Part shown: positions 8,857 through 16,615 of the stretch, piece after piece
Numbering within the stretch: position 1 is the first letter of the stretch
Layout of the letters: the number at the start of each line of letters is the position of its first letter
The notes under the pieces: model-generated
The model's database searches: none
Seen by the model: the letters and a program-made list of their open reading frames with translations, nothing else
Told to the model about the DNA's origin: nothing
Source: Rubrivivax sp965249635
GTDB taxonomy: Bacteria > Pseudomonadota > Gammaproteobacteria > Burkholderiales > Burkholderiaceae_C
DNA: 64,000 nucleotides
Direction: 5' to 3'
Assembly: GCA_965249635.1 (NCBI GenBank)
Contig: OZ252248.1
Span: 62,001-126,000 of the forward strand
Translations under genes and position numbers: made by a program

Positions 8857-10263
8857 ATGTCGACCCCCAAAACGAAGCGCCGCCCGAACGTCGTTGTGAT
8901 CCTCGCCGACGACATGGGCTACGGCGATCTGTCGTCCTACGGCAGCGAGCTTGTCGAGACCGCGAACATCGACAGCATCGGCCGCGATGGCGTGCGCTTC
9001 ACCGCAGGCTACAGCTCCGCGCCGCTGTGCAGCCCGTCGCGTGCCGGCCTGGTGACCGGGCGCTATCAGCAGCGCTTCGGCTTCGAGCAGCAGGTGTCGT
9101 CCGGCGCCTATCCCGAACGGCGTGAGGTGCGGCTGGACGACGGCACCCTAGCGCCCTTGCAGGGTGAAGCCGAATTCCTGCGGCGCGGTATCCCGACCAC
9201 CGAAAAGAACATTGGTGAACTGTTCCAGGCCGCGGGCTACCGCACGGGTGTCTTCGGTAAATGGCATCTGGGCCATGCCCCGCAGTTCCTGCCGCACCAC
9301 CGCGGCTTCGACGAATCGGTGGTCTTTTATGGCAACACCAGCCTGCAGTCGACGCGCCTGGACGACCCCGATCTGGTGAGCCTGAAGGTCGACTTCCATG
9401 ACGAGGCCAAGGACACCGCGTGGACGCGCGAAGGCCTGAACGGGGTGCGCCGCAACGGCGAGGTGATCGACGTTGATCAGTACCTGATGTTCTTCTTCCG
9501 CGACGAGGTGGTGAAGTTCATCGAGCAGAGCCAGGACCAGCCCTTCCTGCTGTACTTTCCAATGAACTCGCCCGTGCCGCCGCTGCAGGTGCCGCGCTCC
9601 TATTTCGAGCGCCTGCGCGACTCGATCCCCAACATCGCACAGCGCGGCTACAACGCGATGCTTCTTGCGCAGGATGAAGTTGTCGGCGCCGTGCTCGACG
9701 CGCTGCGCCGCTGCGGTCTGGCCGACGACACGCTGGTCGTCTTCGTCAGTGACAATGGCAATGCACCCAGCCGTCCCGGCAGCAACGCGCCGTTCTCCGG
9801 CGGGAAGTACACGACCTGGGAGGGTGGCATCCGCATGCCCTTCATGATGAAGTGGCCCGGCCACATCCGAGCCGGCCAGATCTACGAGGAGCCCGTCAGC
9901 ACGCTCGACATCTTGCCCACCGCGGCCGCCGCCTGCGGCGTGCCGACGACGCCTGCCCAGGCTCTCGATGGCGTCGACCTCTTGCCCTTCCTGCGCGAGG
10001 AGCGCGATGGCGCCCCGCACGAGGCTCTGTTCTGGAAGTTGGCCGGTTACTCGGCTGCGCGCGTGGGCCGTTGGAAGCTCTACCTCGAGCCGCGCAAGGG
10101 CATCGCCCGCCTGCATGACCTCGAGGCCGACCCAACGGAGAAGGTCGACCTCTCGGCCACGCACCCGGAGGTCTTCGCTGACCTCATGGCGCGTTACAGC
10201 GCCTGGGACGGCAGCTTGCCGCCGCGCACCTGGACCAACATCTCCCCGGTGTTCAAGAAGTAG
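8857..10263 (+). CDS. Sulfatase (arylsulfatase A-like)
   Basis: A 468-residue type I sulfatase. The maturation motif is CSPSR from Cys58 in APLCSPSRAGLVTGRYQQR. The metal site is VVVILADDMGYGDLSSYGS, the typical arylsulfatase form. Further blocks are GVFGKWHLGH, with the active-site lysine and histidine, and VVFVSDNGNAPS. The start MSTPKTKRRPN was chosen because an earlier ATG lies inside the predicted promoter. No signal peptide is visible. The gene diverges from the formylglycine-generating enzyme and leads a MarR-receptor operon with an 7-base gap to the regulator. Confidence 0.9.
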   Translation: MSTPKTKRRPNVVVILADDMGYGDLSSYGSELVETANIDSIGRDGVRFTAGYSSAPLCSPSRAGLVTGRYQQRFGFEQQVSSGAYPERREVRLDDGTLAPLQGEAEFLRRGIPTTEKNIGELFQAAGYRTGVFGKWHLGHAPQFLPHHRGFDESVVFYGNTSLQSTRLDDPDLVSLKVDFHDEAKDTAWTREGLNGVRRNGEVIDVDQYLMFFFRDEVVKFIEQSQDQPFLLYFPMNSPVPPLQVPRSYFERLRDSIPNIAQRGYNAMLLAQDEVVGAVLDALRRCGLADDTLVVFVSDNGNAPSRPGSNAPFSGGKYTTWEGGIRMPFMMKWPGHIRAGQIYEEPVSTLDILPTAAAACGVPTTPAQALDGVDLLPFLREERDGAPHEALFWKLAGYSAARVGRWKLYLEPRKGIARLHDLEADPTEKVDLSATHPEVFADLMARYSAWDGSLPPRTWTNISPVFKK

Positions 10264-10270
10264 CGCTGCC

Positions 10271-10753
10271 ATGGCCAGCTCACGTGCCCAACCGCGCGCC
10301 GATGCTGCTTTCGAGCTGGCTCACTTTCTGCCTTATCGGCTGTCCCTGCTGTCGCGTCTGATGCAGAACCTGCTGGCTGAGAACCTGAGCGACAACGGCG
10401 TGACCAGCGCGCAGTGGCGCGTGAGCCTGTGCCTGGCCACCGGCGGGCCCAGCGCGCTGAAGGCCATCGCGGACTTCACGCGCCTGCCGCTGTCCTCACT
10501 CAGCCGTTCGGTCGCCCAGATGGCCGAGCGCGGACTCGTACGCACGGGTCGCGACCCAGCCGATGCGCGCGTGGCCTGTATCGAACTCACCACGCGCGGT
10601 CGGCGTCAGCTGGACAAGCTCACGGCCGATATCGACGCCAGTTGCGACGCTGCACTGCGACTGGACGGCGCTGAGAAGGCGCGTCTGCTGCACACCGTTG
10701 GCGAACTGATCGACCGACTCACACCCCACCTCCAGGAGCACGACCATGCCTGA
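10271..10753 (+). CDS. MarR family transcriptional regulator
   Basis: A 160-residue MarR-type winged-helix regulator. Residues LAENLSDNGVTSAQWRVSLC start the conserved core; the recognition helix is in LPLSSLSRSVAQMAERGLVR, and the wing in GRDPADARVACIELTTRGRR. MarR proteins are usually dimers released from DNA by small aromatic or carboxylic ligands. It lies between a sulfatase and a Bug receptor and overlaps the receptor start by 8 bases, so it is probably co-transcribed with them and may regulate the operon. Confidence 0.88.
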   Translation: MASSRAQPRADAAFELAHFLPYRLSLLSRLMQNLLAENLSDNGVTSAQWRVSLCLATGGPSALKAIADFTRLPLSSLSRSVAQMAERGLVRTGRDPADARVACIELTTRGRRQLDKLTADIDASCDAALRLDGAEKARLLHTVGELIDRLTPHLQEHDHA

Positions 10754-11747
10754 CGAACCTCGCGCCTTCGGGCACCGCACACGCCGCGAGGCGATTGCCA
10801 CGTTCGGCTTGGCCGGCTTGGCTGGCCTGGTACCCACTACACGCGCACGCGCTGCGGACGCCTTCCCCAGCCGTCCCATCACGCTTGTCACGCCCTTCGC
10901 GCCGGGCGGCCCGAGCGACATCGTGGCGCGCACGGTGGCTGAAAAGCTGGCAGAGGCCGTGAAGCAGCCCGTGGTGATCGAGAACGTCACGGGTGCCGGT
11001 GGCATCCTCGCGGTCAGGCGGGTGCTGTCCGGCACAACCGATGGACACCAACTGCTGCTCGGCGCTGCCTTCCTTGCGACAGCGCCGCACCTTTACAAGT
11101 CGGCGACCTTCGACCCGGTGCGCGACCTCGTGCCGCTGTCGCCTCCCGTGGAGTCGCTGCTGGTTTTTGTTTCGGGCCAGGGCGGGGACCTGAAGGCGCT
11201 GATTCAGAAGGCGAAGCAGAGCGGCCAGCCGATCCGCGCGGCCTCGCCGGGAGCCGGAACGCTGTCGCACCTGGGCTCCGAGATGCTGGCGCGCGCAGCT
11301 GGTGTGCCGGTGATTCACGCGCACTATCGCGGTGTTGGACCGGCCGTGGCCGATGTCATCGGTGGTCATGCGGACATGCTGCTGGACGGCATTTCCTCGT
11401 CACTTCCGCTGATTCGCGATGGCAAGCTCAAGGCCCTGGCCGTACCCGACGAGAAGCGCAACCCGCTGCTTCCCGATGTGCCGAGTACGGTAGAGCTGGG
11501 CTTCGCCGACGTCAAAGTCCGTGCCTGGAATGCGATCTTCGCGCCAGCGGCGGTCCCCGCGCCGGTGGTCGAGCAGCTGTCCGGTGAGCTCGTGCGCATA
11601 CTGGCGCGGCCGGAGGTTGTGCGCGATATGGGCGCGCGTGGGCTGGAGCCTGCCACGATCACGCCAGTTGCCTTCAGGCAGCGTCTGGCGAACGAGACGG
11701 CCTACTGGAAGGCTCTGATCGCGGCGGCAAAGATCTCGCTGGAGTGA
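10746..11747 (+). CDS. Bug/TctC-family receptor (third copy)
   Basis: A 333-residue Bug-family periplasmic receptor. The N-terminus has a Tat-like twin arginine (RTRREAIATFGLAGLAGLVP) before a hydrophobic stretch and RARAADAFPSRP. Core motifs are ITLVTPFAPGGPSDIVARTV and VIHAHYRGVGPAVADVIGGH; the second deviates from the usual HVPYKG, with YRG in place of YKG. It overlaps the MarR gene by 8 bases. This is the third receptor-sulfatase association in 11 kb. Confidence 0.92.
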   Translation: MPDEPRAFGHRTRREAIATFGLAGLAGLVPTTRARAADAFPSRPITLVTPFAPGGPSDIVARTVAEKLAEAVKQPVVIENVTGAGGILAVRRVLSGTTDGHQLLLGAAFLATAPHLYKSATFDPVRDLVPLSPPVESLLVFVSGQGGDLKALIQKAKQSGQPIRAASPGAGTLSHLGSEMLARAAGVPVIHAHYRGVGPAVADVIGGHADMLLDGISSSLPLIRDGKLKALAVPDEKRNPLLPDVPSTVELGFADVKVRAWNAIFAPAAVPAPVVEQLSGELVRILARPEVVRDMGARGLEPATITPVAFRQRLANETAYWKALIAAAKISLE

Positions 11748-11752
11748 CACCT

Positions 11753-11902
11753 GAAATCGCCGGACCGATCGCCAAGCTGTGGCGTCGTGACGGCATGAAG
11801 GGCAGGGTGGCTGCCAGCGCCTTCTACCGCTGGCTGGCATCGGATCCATGGCCGGGCGAGGCCACGGATGCCGAGCTGCTCCAGTTTGCCTTGGGTCGGT
11901 GA
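11753..11902 (+). pseudogene. Start-less open frame, possible 3' remnant of a lost gene
   Basis: Forty-nine codons stay open from just after the receptor stop and end at TGA at 11900. The translation is rich in ordinary protein residues (IAGPIAKLWRRDG near the start, LLQFALGR at the end), but there is no start codon before an internal ATG at 11794. I do not recognise the family. It looks like the tail of a gene whose 5' part has been lost, but chance cannot be excluded. Confidence 0.3.
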
Positions 11903-12134
11903 GGGCCTGCGCAGCCCGGTCTGCCGGTGTTCGGGTTGCATCGCCATGGTGACCACCTCTCCAGTTCCAGAATAGAAAAAAGAGAACTGCGCGCTCAGTG
12001 CAAGTCCTGAAGCCATGCACCTAATTCGCTTGCTGCAGTTATTGCGTTTTCGCTGTTGGATCGCGCAAACGAATTTGTGATGCTCGTCCAGGCTTCTTGA
12101 CCTGTTGGCTGGCGCATCGACCCGCAGGACACAC
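11903..12134. other. Intergenic region with no recognised gene
   Basis: AT-richer than its neighbours. Minus-strand open frames exist but show no family character. This stretch marks the entry into a zone of truncated genes. Confidence 0.5.
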
Positions 12135-12318
12135 ATGCGCACCCTCGACAAAACCCGCCAGATTGTTCTGCCTGCGATGTACGCGAAGGACATCGAAATG
12201 GCGCGCGTCGCTCAGCGATGCATCATGGAAGCGCTGGATCACTCCCCCGCTGCCGCGATCACACTTGCAACGGACAGCGGCGAGCATCCCACCGTGGAGG
12301 TGCCGCGAGCGGCGCTGG
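12135..12318 (+). pseudogene. 5' fragment of an excisionase/antitoxin-type HTH gene
   Basis: Starting at the ATG, about 60 codons read as the N-terminal half of a small antitoxin-like protein (MRTLDKTRQIVLPAMYAKDI, MARVAQRCIMEALDHS, and HPTVEVPRAAL). In intact relatives this half is followed by a MerR/excisionase-type helix-turn-helix. Here the family sequence stops near 12315, and a transposase fragment begins in another frame. The partner toxin gene is absent. Family assignment is from remembered sequence pattern and should be tested by a search. Confidence 0.5.
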
Positions 12319-12669
12319 ATGGGGTTGGTGCCCAGTCAGAACACCTCGGGCGGCAAGGCTCGGTTGGGGGGCATCACCAAACGCGGCGACGTTTACCTGC
12401 GCACCCTGCTCATTCAGGGCGCCAAGTCTGCGGTTCTGACCGCCCACAAGCGCAGCGATCACATCAGCCAGTGGCTGGTGCAACTCAAGGCCCGTGTGGG
12501 TTGGCAAAGAATGGAGCTCGCTGCCGAGCGGTTCGTAACTGGGGCCGAGGTCACACCCTCAACAAAGCCGTCACTAGAAATGCAGTCTGTCTCTATCAGT
12601 TCATCGCATGCGCTACGTCAGAGAGAAGATAGTTCAACGTTCAAGGCCCGTCGCGACAAAACTCGATAA
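12319..12669 (+). pseudogene. 3' fragment of an IS110/IS1111-type transposase
   Basis: From GLVPSQNTSGGKARLGGITK through RGDVYLRTLLIQGAKSA to SDHISQWLVQLKARVGWQ the frame matches the C-terminal catalytic half of IS110-family (transposase_20) proteins. The N-terminal DEDD half is missing: the fragment begins abruptly after the antitoxin remnant. After about 12510 the translation diverges from the usual end, so its last 50 codons are probably unrelated. The GGKARLGGITKRGD signature differs from the second IS110 relic at 14048. Confidence 0.75.
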
Positions 12670-12812
12670 CCCTTCCGCGACCCCAGCGGTCACGCTGAGC
12701 GAATGGAGCCTCGCGGCGGGCCCACTTCTTGATGAAAGCAAAGACGGCCAGCAGAAAAAGAAACAATGACCGCTTGACTTAACGGTAAGTCCCACTAAAA
12801 GGGTTAGGCTGC

Positions 12813-12819
12813 ATGCGAG
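12813..12819 (-). other. Orphan attC-type R'' core box (GCCTAAC on minus strand)
   Basis: On the minus strand GCCTAAC follows the SnoaL-like gene stop by 4 bases. It is the same core heptamer that begins the complete attC at 13295-13420. No matching R' box with proper spacing and hairpin arms follows, so this cassette's attC seems truncated, probably by the rearrangement that brought the IS110 fragment. Confidence 0.4.
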
Positions 12820-12823
12820 TTGC

Positions 12824-13276
12824 TCAGGAAGTGATCGGGGCGGCTAGCGCCTCAGCTGTGCCTTTCGCGGCAATACGGTGCAGCGTGCGCTCCAGCGCGG
12901 CGGTATCTGGATAGATTCGTACGCTTGTGACACACCCCCATCTGATTTCGATCAGATTGACGCCTTCAGCCGAGGTCTTGATGCCATCGGTTCCGAAGTT
13001 TGTCTCGGTCCAAATTGCCTCGACTTGTGTGTGCCACGGCCAACCCGCGACTCTCACTTCTTGAAGTGTGAAGCTGATTCCATTCAACAGCCGAAGAAGA
13101 CGCTCATACCAGGCTCGAATGGTCTCCGGGGTTCGGCGGGTTCCGGACAGCGCGTGTGTTCCCACGAAGTAGTGCACAGCGCTTGTAGACAGCTCGTCCG
13201 TAATGGCCTCAATTCGCCCGGCGCTGAGCCCTGCGAAAGCAGCGGTGATCTTCCTGCGAACGATGGCGTGGTACAT
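12824..13276 (-). CDS. SnoaL-like/NTF2-fold protein, integron cassette gene
   Basis: A 150-residue protein with the nuclear-transport-factor-2-like fold pattern: an N-terminal helix (KITAAFAGLSAGRIEAITDE), HYFVGTHALSGTRRTPETIR, then beta strands VEAIWTETNFGTDG and GVNLIEIRWGCVTSVRIYPD. Such proteins include polyketide cyclases, ketosteroid isomerases and many unknowns; no catalytic set can be assigned. The gene starts 18 bases downstream of an attC site on the same strand, the typical spacing of a gene cassette in an integron array, and carries no promoter of its own that I can see. Confidence 0.75.
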   Translation of the reverse strand: MYHAIVRRKITAAFAGLSAGRIEAITDELSTSAVHYFVGTHALSGTRRTPETIRAWYERLLRLLNGISFTLQEVRVAGWPWHTQVEAIWTETNFGTDGIKTSAEGVNLIEIRWGCVTSVRIYPDTAALERTLHRIAAKGTAEALAAPITS

Positions 13277-13294
13277 GGCGCTTCCGACTATGAG

Positions 13295-13420
13295 GCCTAA
13301 CGTGTGAAATGAGCTGACAACGCCGGGTTGGCGATTGGCCCGCGAAGCGGATGATGACCTGAACCAGTTCGCGGGCCAAGTGCCAAGCCGGTGGAGGTCA
13401 GCTCGAGAGAAGAGTTAGGC
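13295..13420 (-). other. Integron attC (59-base-element-type) recombination site
   Basis: The 126-bp site is bounded by GCCTAAC and GTTAGGC, which fit the R'' (RYYYAAC) and R' (GTTRRRY) consensus. Inside, the arms pair as a long imperfect hairpin: GAGCTGAC with GTCAGCTC, GGTTGGC with GCCAAGCC, and TTGGCCCGCGAA with TTCGCGGGCCAA, around a loop of about 21 bases. Unpaired bases between blocks are typical of attC. The stop codon of the GNAT gene lies inside the first core box, and the next gene starts 18 bases after the second. No integrase gene is in the window. Confidence 0.85.
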
Positions 13421-13900
13421 GTCGCTGAGCGTGAAGCGCTGTTCATTGACTTCCGTACCCCACTGGGACCCGCGCTTGGTGCTTGCCAACTTGAAGCCGT
13501 TCTTCTCGTACAGATGCCGCGCCGCGGAGAGGCCTTCGAACGTCCAGAGGTACACCGTGCTATAGCGCCGCGCCCTGCAAAAGGCCAAGGCCGCCTCAAG
13601 CAACAGGGAGCCCACGCCTTGGCCGCGCGATTCATCCGATGTGATGAACCACCGCAGGTGCGCCCCAGATACCAGGTGGTGCGAACCGTCGATGGCGACA
13701 GAGCCGTGAATAACATCTTGTTCCTGGGCGAGCCATAGGCCATCACGGTCCGGCTCGTAGCGCAGGCAGAACTCGGCTAGCTCGGATGCCACCTTGGCTT
13801 CGAAGGATGCGCCGAAGCCAGCAGATCTGGCGTAATAGGTCGCATGCATCTCGACGACACGACCGATACAGCCTGGCTGGTACCCAAGGTGGAGATTCAT
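13415..13900 (-). CDS. GNAT family N-acetyltransferase, integron cassette gene
   Basis: A 161-residue GNAT protein of the type often found alone or fused to MarR regulators. The start LGYQPGCIGRVVEMHATYYA and the acetyl-CoA loop DESRGQGVGSLLLEAALAFC (Q/RxxGxG/A pattern) are clear, followed by VYLWTFEGLSAARHLYEKNG. I chose the ATG at 13900; a TTG at 13918 is an alternative. Its TAA stop is part of an attC core box, which makes it a promoterless cassette gene. A degenerate core (GTCTAGGC on the minus strand at 13920-13927) lies just upstream and may be the scar of a preceding site. Confidence 0.85.
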   Translation of the reverse strand: MNLHLGYQPGCIGRVVEMHATYYARSAGFGASFEAKVASELAEFCLRYEPDRDGLWLAQEQDVIHGSVAIDGSHHLVSGAHLRWFITSDESRGQGVGSLLLEAALAFCRARRYSTVYLWTFEGLSAARHLYEKNGFKLASTKRGSQWGTEVNEQRFTLSDA

Positions 13901-14047
13901 TGCGGGAAGTTTGTGCAACGCCTAGACAAGATGGCTTGAATTGAGGCGGCCTGTCTCCCGGCCTATCGTGGGTTGCGCGCCGAGGGCGTGCCGAGCCACA
14001 ACACATGCACCACTGAGCGGTGCGTGCCATTGCCAAGGAGACGGGCC

Positions 14048-14901
14048 ATGAACATCCAACCTCATTTGCCGCCAAGTATCTACGTCGGGCTGGACGTGCA
14101 CAAGGACAGTTCGATATTGCCACTGCCGACGCTGGACGCGACGGCGAGGTCCGCCACCTGGGCACGATCGCCGGCGGGCTGGACGCTGTCATCAAGTCAC
14201 TGTGCCGCCTGGTGTCTGCAGGGCACCGGCTGCATGTGGTCTATGAGGCAGGCCCCTGCGGCATCGTGCTGCAGCGGCACCTGGGTGCGTTGGGATACGA
14301 CTGTGTGGTGGTTGCGCCATCGTCCATCCCCAAGCGCAGCGGCGACCGCGTCAAGACCGACCGCCGAGATTCGCTGATGCTGGCCCGCCTGGCGCGCGCC
14401 GGCGAACTCTCTGCCGTGAGCGTGCCCGACACCATCGACGAGGCCATGCGCGACCTCGTGCGTGCACGCGAGGACGCCGTGCGCGAGCAGCGCAACGCCC
14501 GCCATCGCCTGAAGGCCTTGCTGCTGCGCAACGGGACACCCTACGCCGGCAAGACGGCCTGGACCGCCGGGCATCTGCGCTGGCTGTCCGACATCCGGCT
14601 GCCGCACCCGACCCAGCAGATTGCCATCCGGGAGTACTTGCATGCGTTCAGTGAATCCACCGCCCGCATCCAGCGCCTGGAGACCAGTTTGCGCGACGCC
14701 GCTCAGACCTGGTCCCTGGCCCCAGTCGTTCTGGCTCTGCAGGCCATGCGCGGCATTCAGCTCATCGCGGCCATCACCATCACCGCCGAGATCCAGGACT
14801 TCCACCGTTTCGCCAGCCCACGCCAGCTCATGGCGTACTTGGGCCTGGTTCCCAGCGAAGGTTCCAGCAGCACGCGCCGGCGCAAGGGCGGCTTGACTTG
14901 A
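14048..14901 (+). pseudogene. IS110-family transposase, frameshifted and 3'-truncated
   Basis: The ATG at 14048 (after AAGGAG) opens SIYVGLDVHKDS, the first DEDD-type motif. One base is missing near 14115, so the frame shifts there to IATADAGRDGEVRHLGTIAG. The second frame then carries VYEAGPCG and RVKTDRRDSLMLARLARAGE, the remaining acidic residues, and the transposase_20 region MRGIQLIAAITITAEIQDFH. It ends at GLVPSEGSSSTRRRKGG, where intact relatives continue for 80-100 residues. It is therefore inactive. It lies next to attC cassettes, a location favoured by some IS110/IS1111 subgroups. Confidence 0.85.
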
Positions 14902-15412
14902 TCCCTCCATGCGACAACTGGATTGACAACTTCCGAACCCTTGCGCAGAGGCTCCAGGAGCAGTTCGCTGGCCTCGGGCTTGCCCTGGATCGGCGACACC
15001 GTTTGCGCCGGTCAAATTGATCGCATCCGCGGTTCAGAAGATCCATCGAGACATACCGGCTGTTCTCAGCGGTCCCGGGTTTCGTCAGCGCGAAGTTGAC
15101 GACAGGTCTTATGAGATGGTCGGTGCTGGCCCGGAAGAGTTCAAACACCACATCCAGCGCGATAGCGCAAGCCGCAAGTTCACACCCACTTCGGCGAAGG
15201 TCAAGTTGGATTGAACCGGAACGGTCAGATCTCGAATCTGCATAGCTTGCCGGGTTGCAGTCGGGTCGGAATTCTCAATGGTGATCGACCGTTGCTTCTG
15301 CTGGCCTATGCGCCGCCGACGCACGAGGCTGTCGATTCGCCCCTCCAAAACGGCAGCAAGCACTGCATGAAGGCACCTATCCTAAGCTGACGATCCCAAC
15401 CACCGTTCGCTC
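14902..15412. other. Intergenic region with no recognised gene
   Basis: About 510 bases between the IS110 relic and the M20 gene. A few minus-strand frames stay open, but I recognise none. A short motif at 15050-15070 (GACATACCGGCTGTTCTCAG) recurs with small changes at 62845-62866 in another non-coding gap, suggesting decayed dispersed repeats. Confidence 0.5.
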
Positions 15413-16597
15413 ATGGCGCTGCTGTACGACGACCCGATTGACGATCTCCTGGCCCCTCTGGTTGTCCTGCGCCGGGATCTGCATGCGCATCCCGAATTGG
15501 CCTTCGAGGAGCGGCGCACCGCTGGCATTGTTGCTGCCGCGTTGCGCTTGCTAGGGCTCGAGGTTCACGAAGGCCTTGCCGGTACCGGCGTCATCGGCAC
15601 CCTGCGCCAAGGCAGTGGCCGCCGGTCCGTCGGACTGCGTGCGGACATGGACGCGCTCCCCATTGCCGAGCAGTCGCGCCTGGCGCATGCGAGCCGCCTT
15701 GCCGGCGTGCACCACGGCTGCGGCCACGACGGCCACACAGCGATGCTGCTGGGCGCAGCCCAGCAGCTCACCCGCACGCGTCGCTTCGACGGGACGGTGC
15801 ATTTCATTTTCCAGCCTGCCGAAGAAGGCCGCGGCGGTGCACGCGTGATGGTCGAAGAGGGGCTGTTCGATCGCTTTCCCTGCGATGCTGTCTACGCCCT
15901 GCACAACTGGCCCGATCTGCCGCTGGGCGAAGCGCAGACGCGCCCTGGCCCGATCATGGCGGCGGCCGACCGGTTCGACATCGTGCTGCGCGGCCGCGGG
16001 GGCCATGCCGCGCAACCGCATCGCACGCCCGATGTGCTGCTGGCGGCCAGCCAGCTCGTGGCGCAGCTCAACACCATCGTCTCGCGGCGTATCGACCCGG
16101 CCGAATCGGCGGTGCTGTCCGTCACGCGCCTGCATGGCGGCAGCAGCCACAACGTGCTGCCCGCCGAGGCCACCGTCACTGGCACGGTGCGCAGCTTCGA
16201 TGGGCTGTCACAGGACCGCATTGAGGCCGCACTGCGCGATGCCTGCGCCGGCGTCGCGCTGGCGCAGGGCGTCGAGGCCGACGTGACATACCACCGCTAC
16301 TACCCCGCCACCGTGAACAGCGCTGCCGAGGCACAACTCGCGCTGCGGGCCGCCGAACTTGCGGGCTTGAAGGCCAGCGTCGCACCGCGGCCGGCCTTCA
16401 CGTCCGAAGACTTCGCATTCATGGTGCGAGAGCGGCCTGGCGCCTACCTCTGGCTCGGCCAAGGCGGCAACGAACGCCCGCTGCACCACCCTTGTTACGA
16501 CTTCAACGACGAGGCGCTGCCGCACGGTGTGCGCTGGTTCTGTGCGGTGGCCGAACAGGCGTTGCTGCCTGGACCGCGGCCGTCATCCTTGTTGTGA
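15413..16597 (+). CDS. M20 family metallo-amidohydrolase (hippurate-hydrolase-like)
   Basis: A 394-residue M20D-type peptidase/amidohydrolase, which hydrolyses N-acyl amino acids. The dinuclear metal site is visible: LRADMDALPI, HHGCGHDGHTAMLLGAAQQL, and FQPAEEGRGGARVMVEEGLF with the catalytic Glu pair, and the terminal ligand in HHPCYDFNDEALPHG. The lid/dimerisation domain lies in the middle (RGRGGHAAQPHRTPD). There is no signal peptide, so it is cytoplasmic. It stands before a PepSY gene with a 18-base gap. Confidence 0.92.
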   Translation: MALLYDDPIDDLLAPLVVLRRDLHAHPELAFEERRTAGIVAAALRLLGLEVHEGLAGTGVIGTLRQGSGRRSVGLRADMDALPIAEQSRLAHASRLAGVHHGCGHDGHTAMLLGAAQQLTRTRRFDGTVHFIFQPAEEGRGGARVMVEEGLFDRFPCDAVYALHNWPDLPLGEAQTRPGPIMAAADRFDIVLRGRGGHAAQPHRTPDVLLAASQLVAQLNTIVSRRIDPAESAVLSVTRLHGGSSHNVLPAEATVTGTVRSFDGLSQDRIEAALRDACAGVALAQGVEADVTYHRYYPATVNSAAEAQLALRAAELAGLKASVAPRPAFTSEDFAFMVRERPGAYLWLGQGGNERPLHHPCYDFNDEALPHGVRWFCAVAEQALLPGPRPSSLL

Positions 16598-16615
16598 CAA
16601 GACCTTGAAGGCAAC

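Noticed and set aside
12319..14901. The two IS110-type fragments as halves of one transposase split by the cassettes
   Set aside because: They overlap at the GLVPS region but have different signatures after it (QNTSGGKARLGG against EGSSSTRRRKGG), so they stem from different elements.
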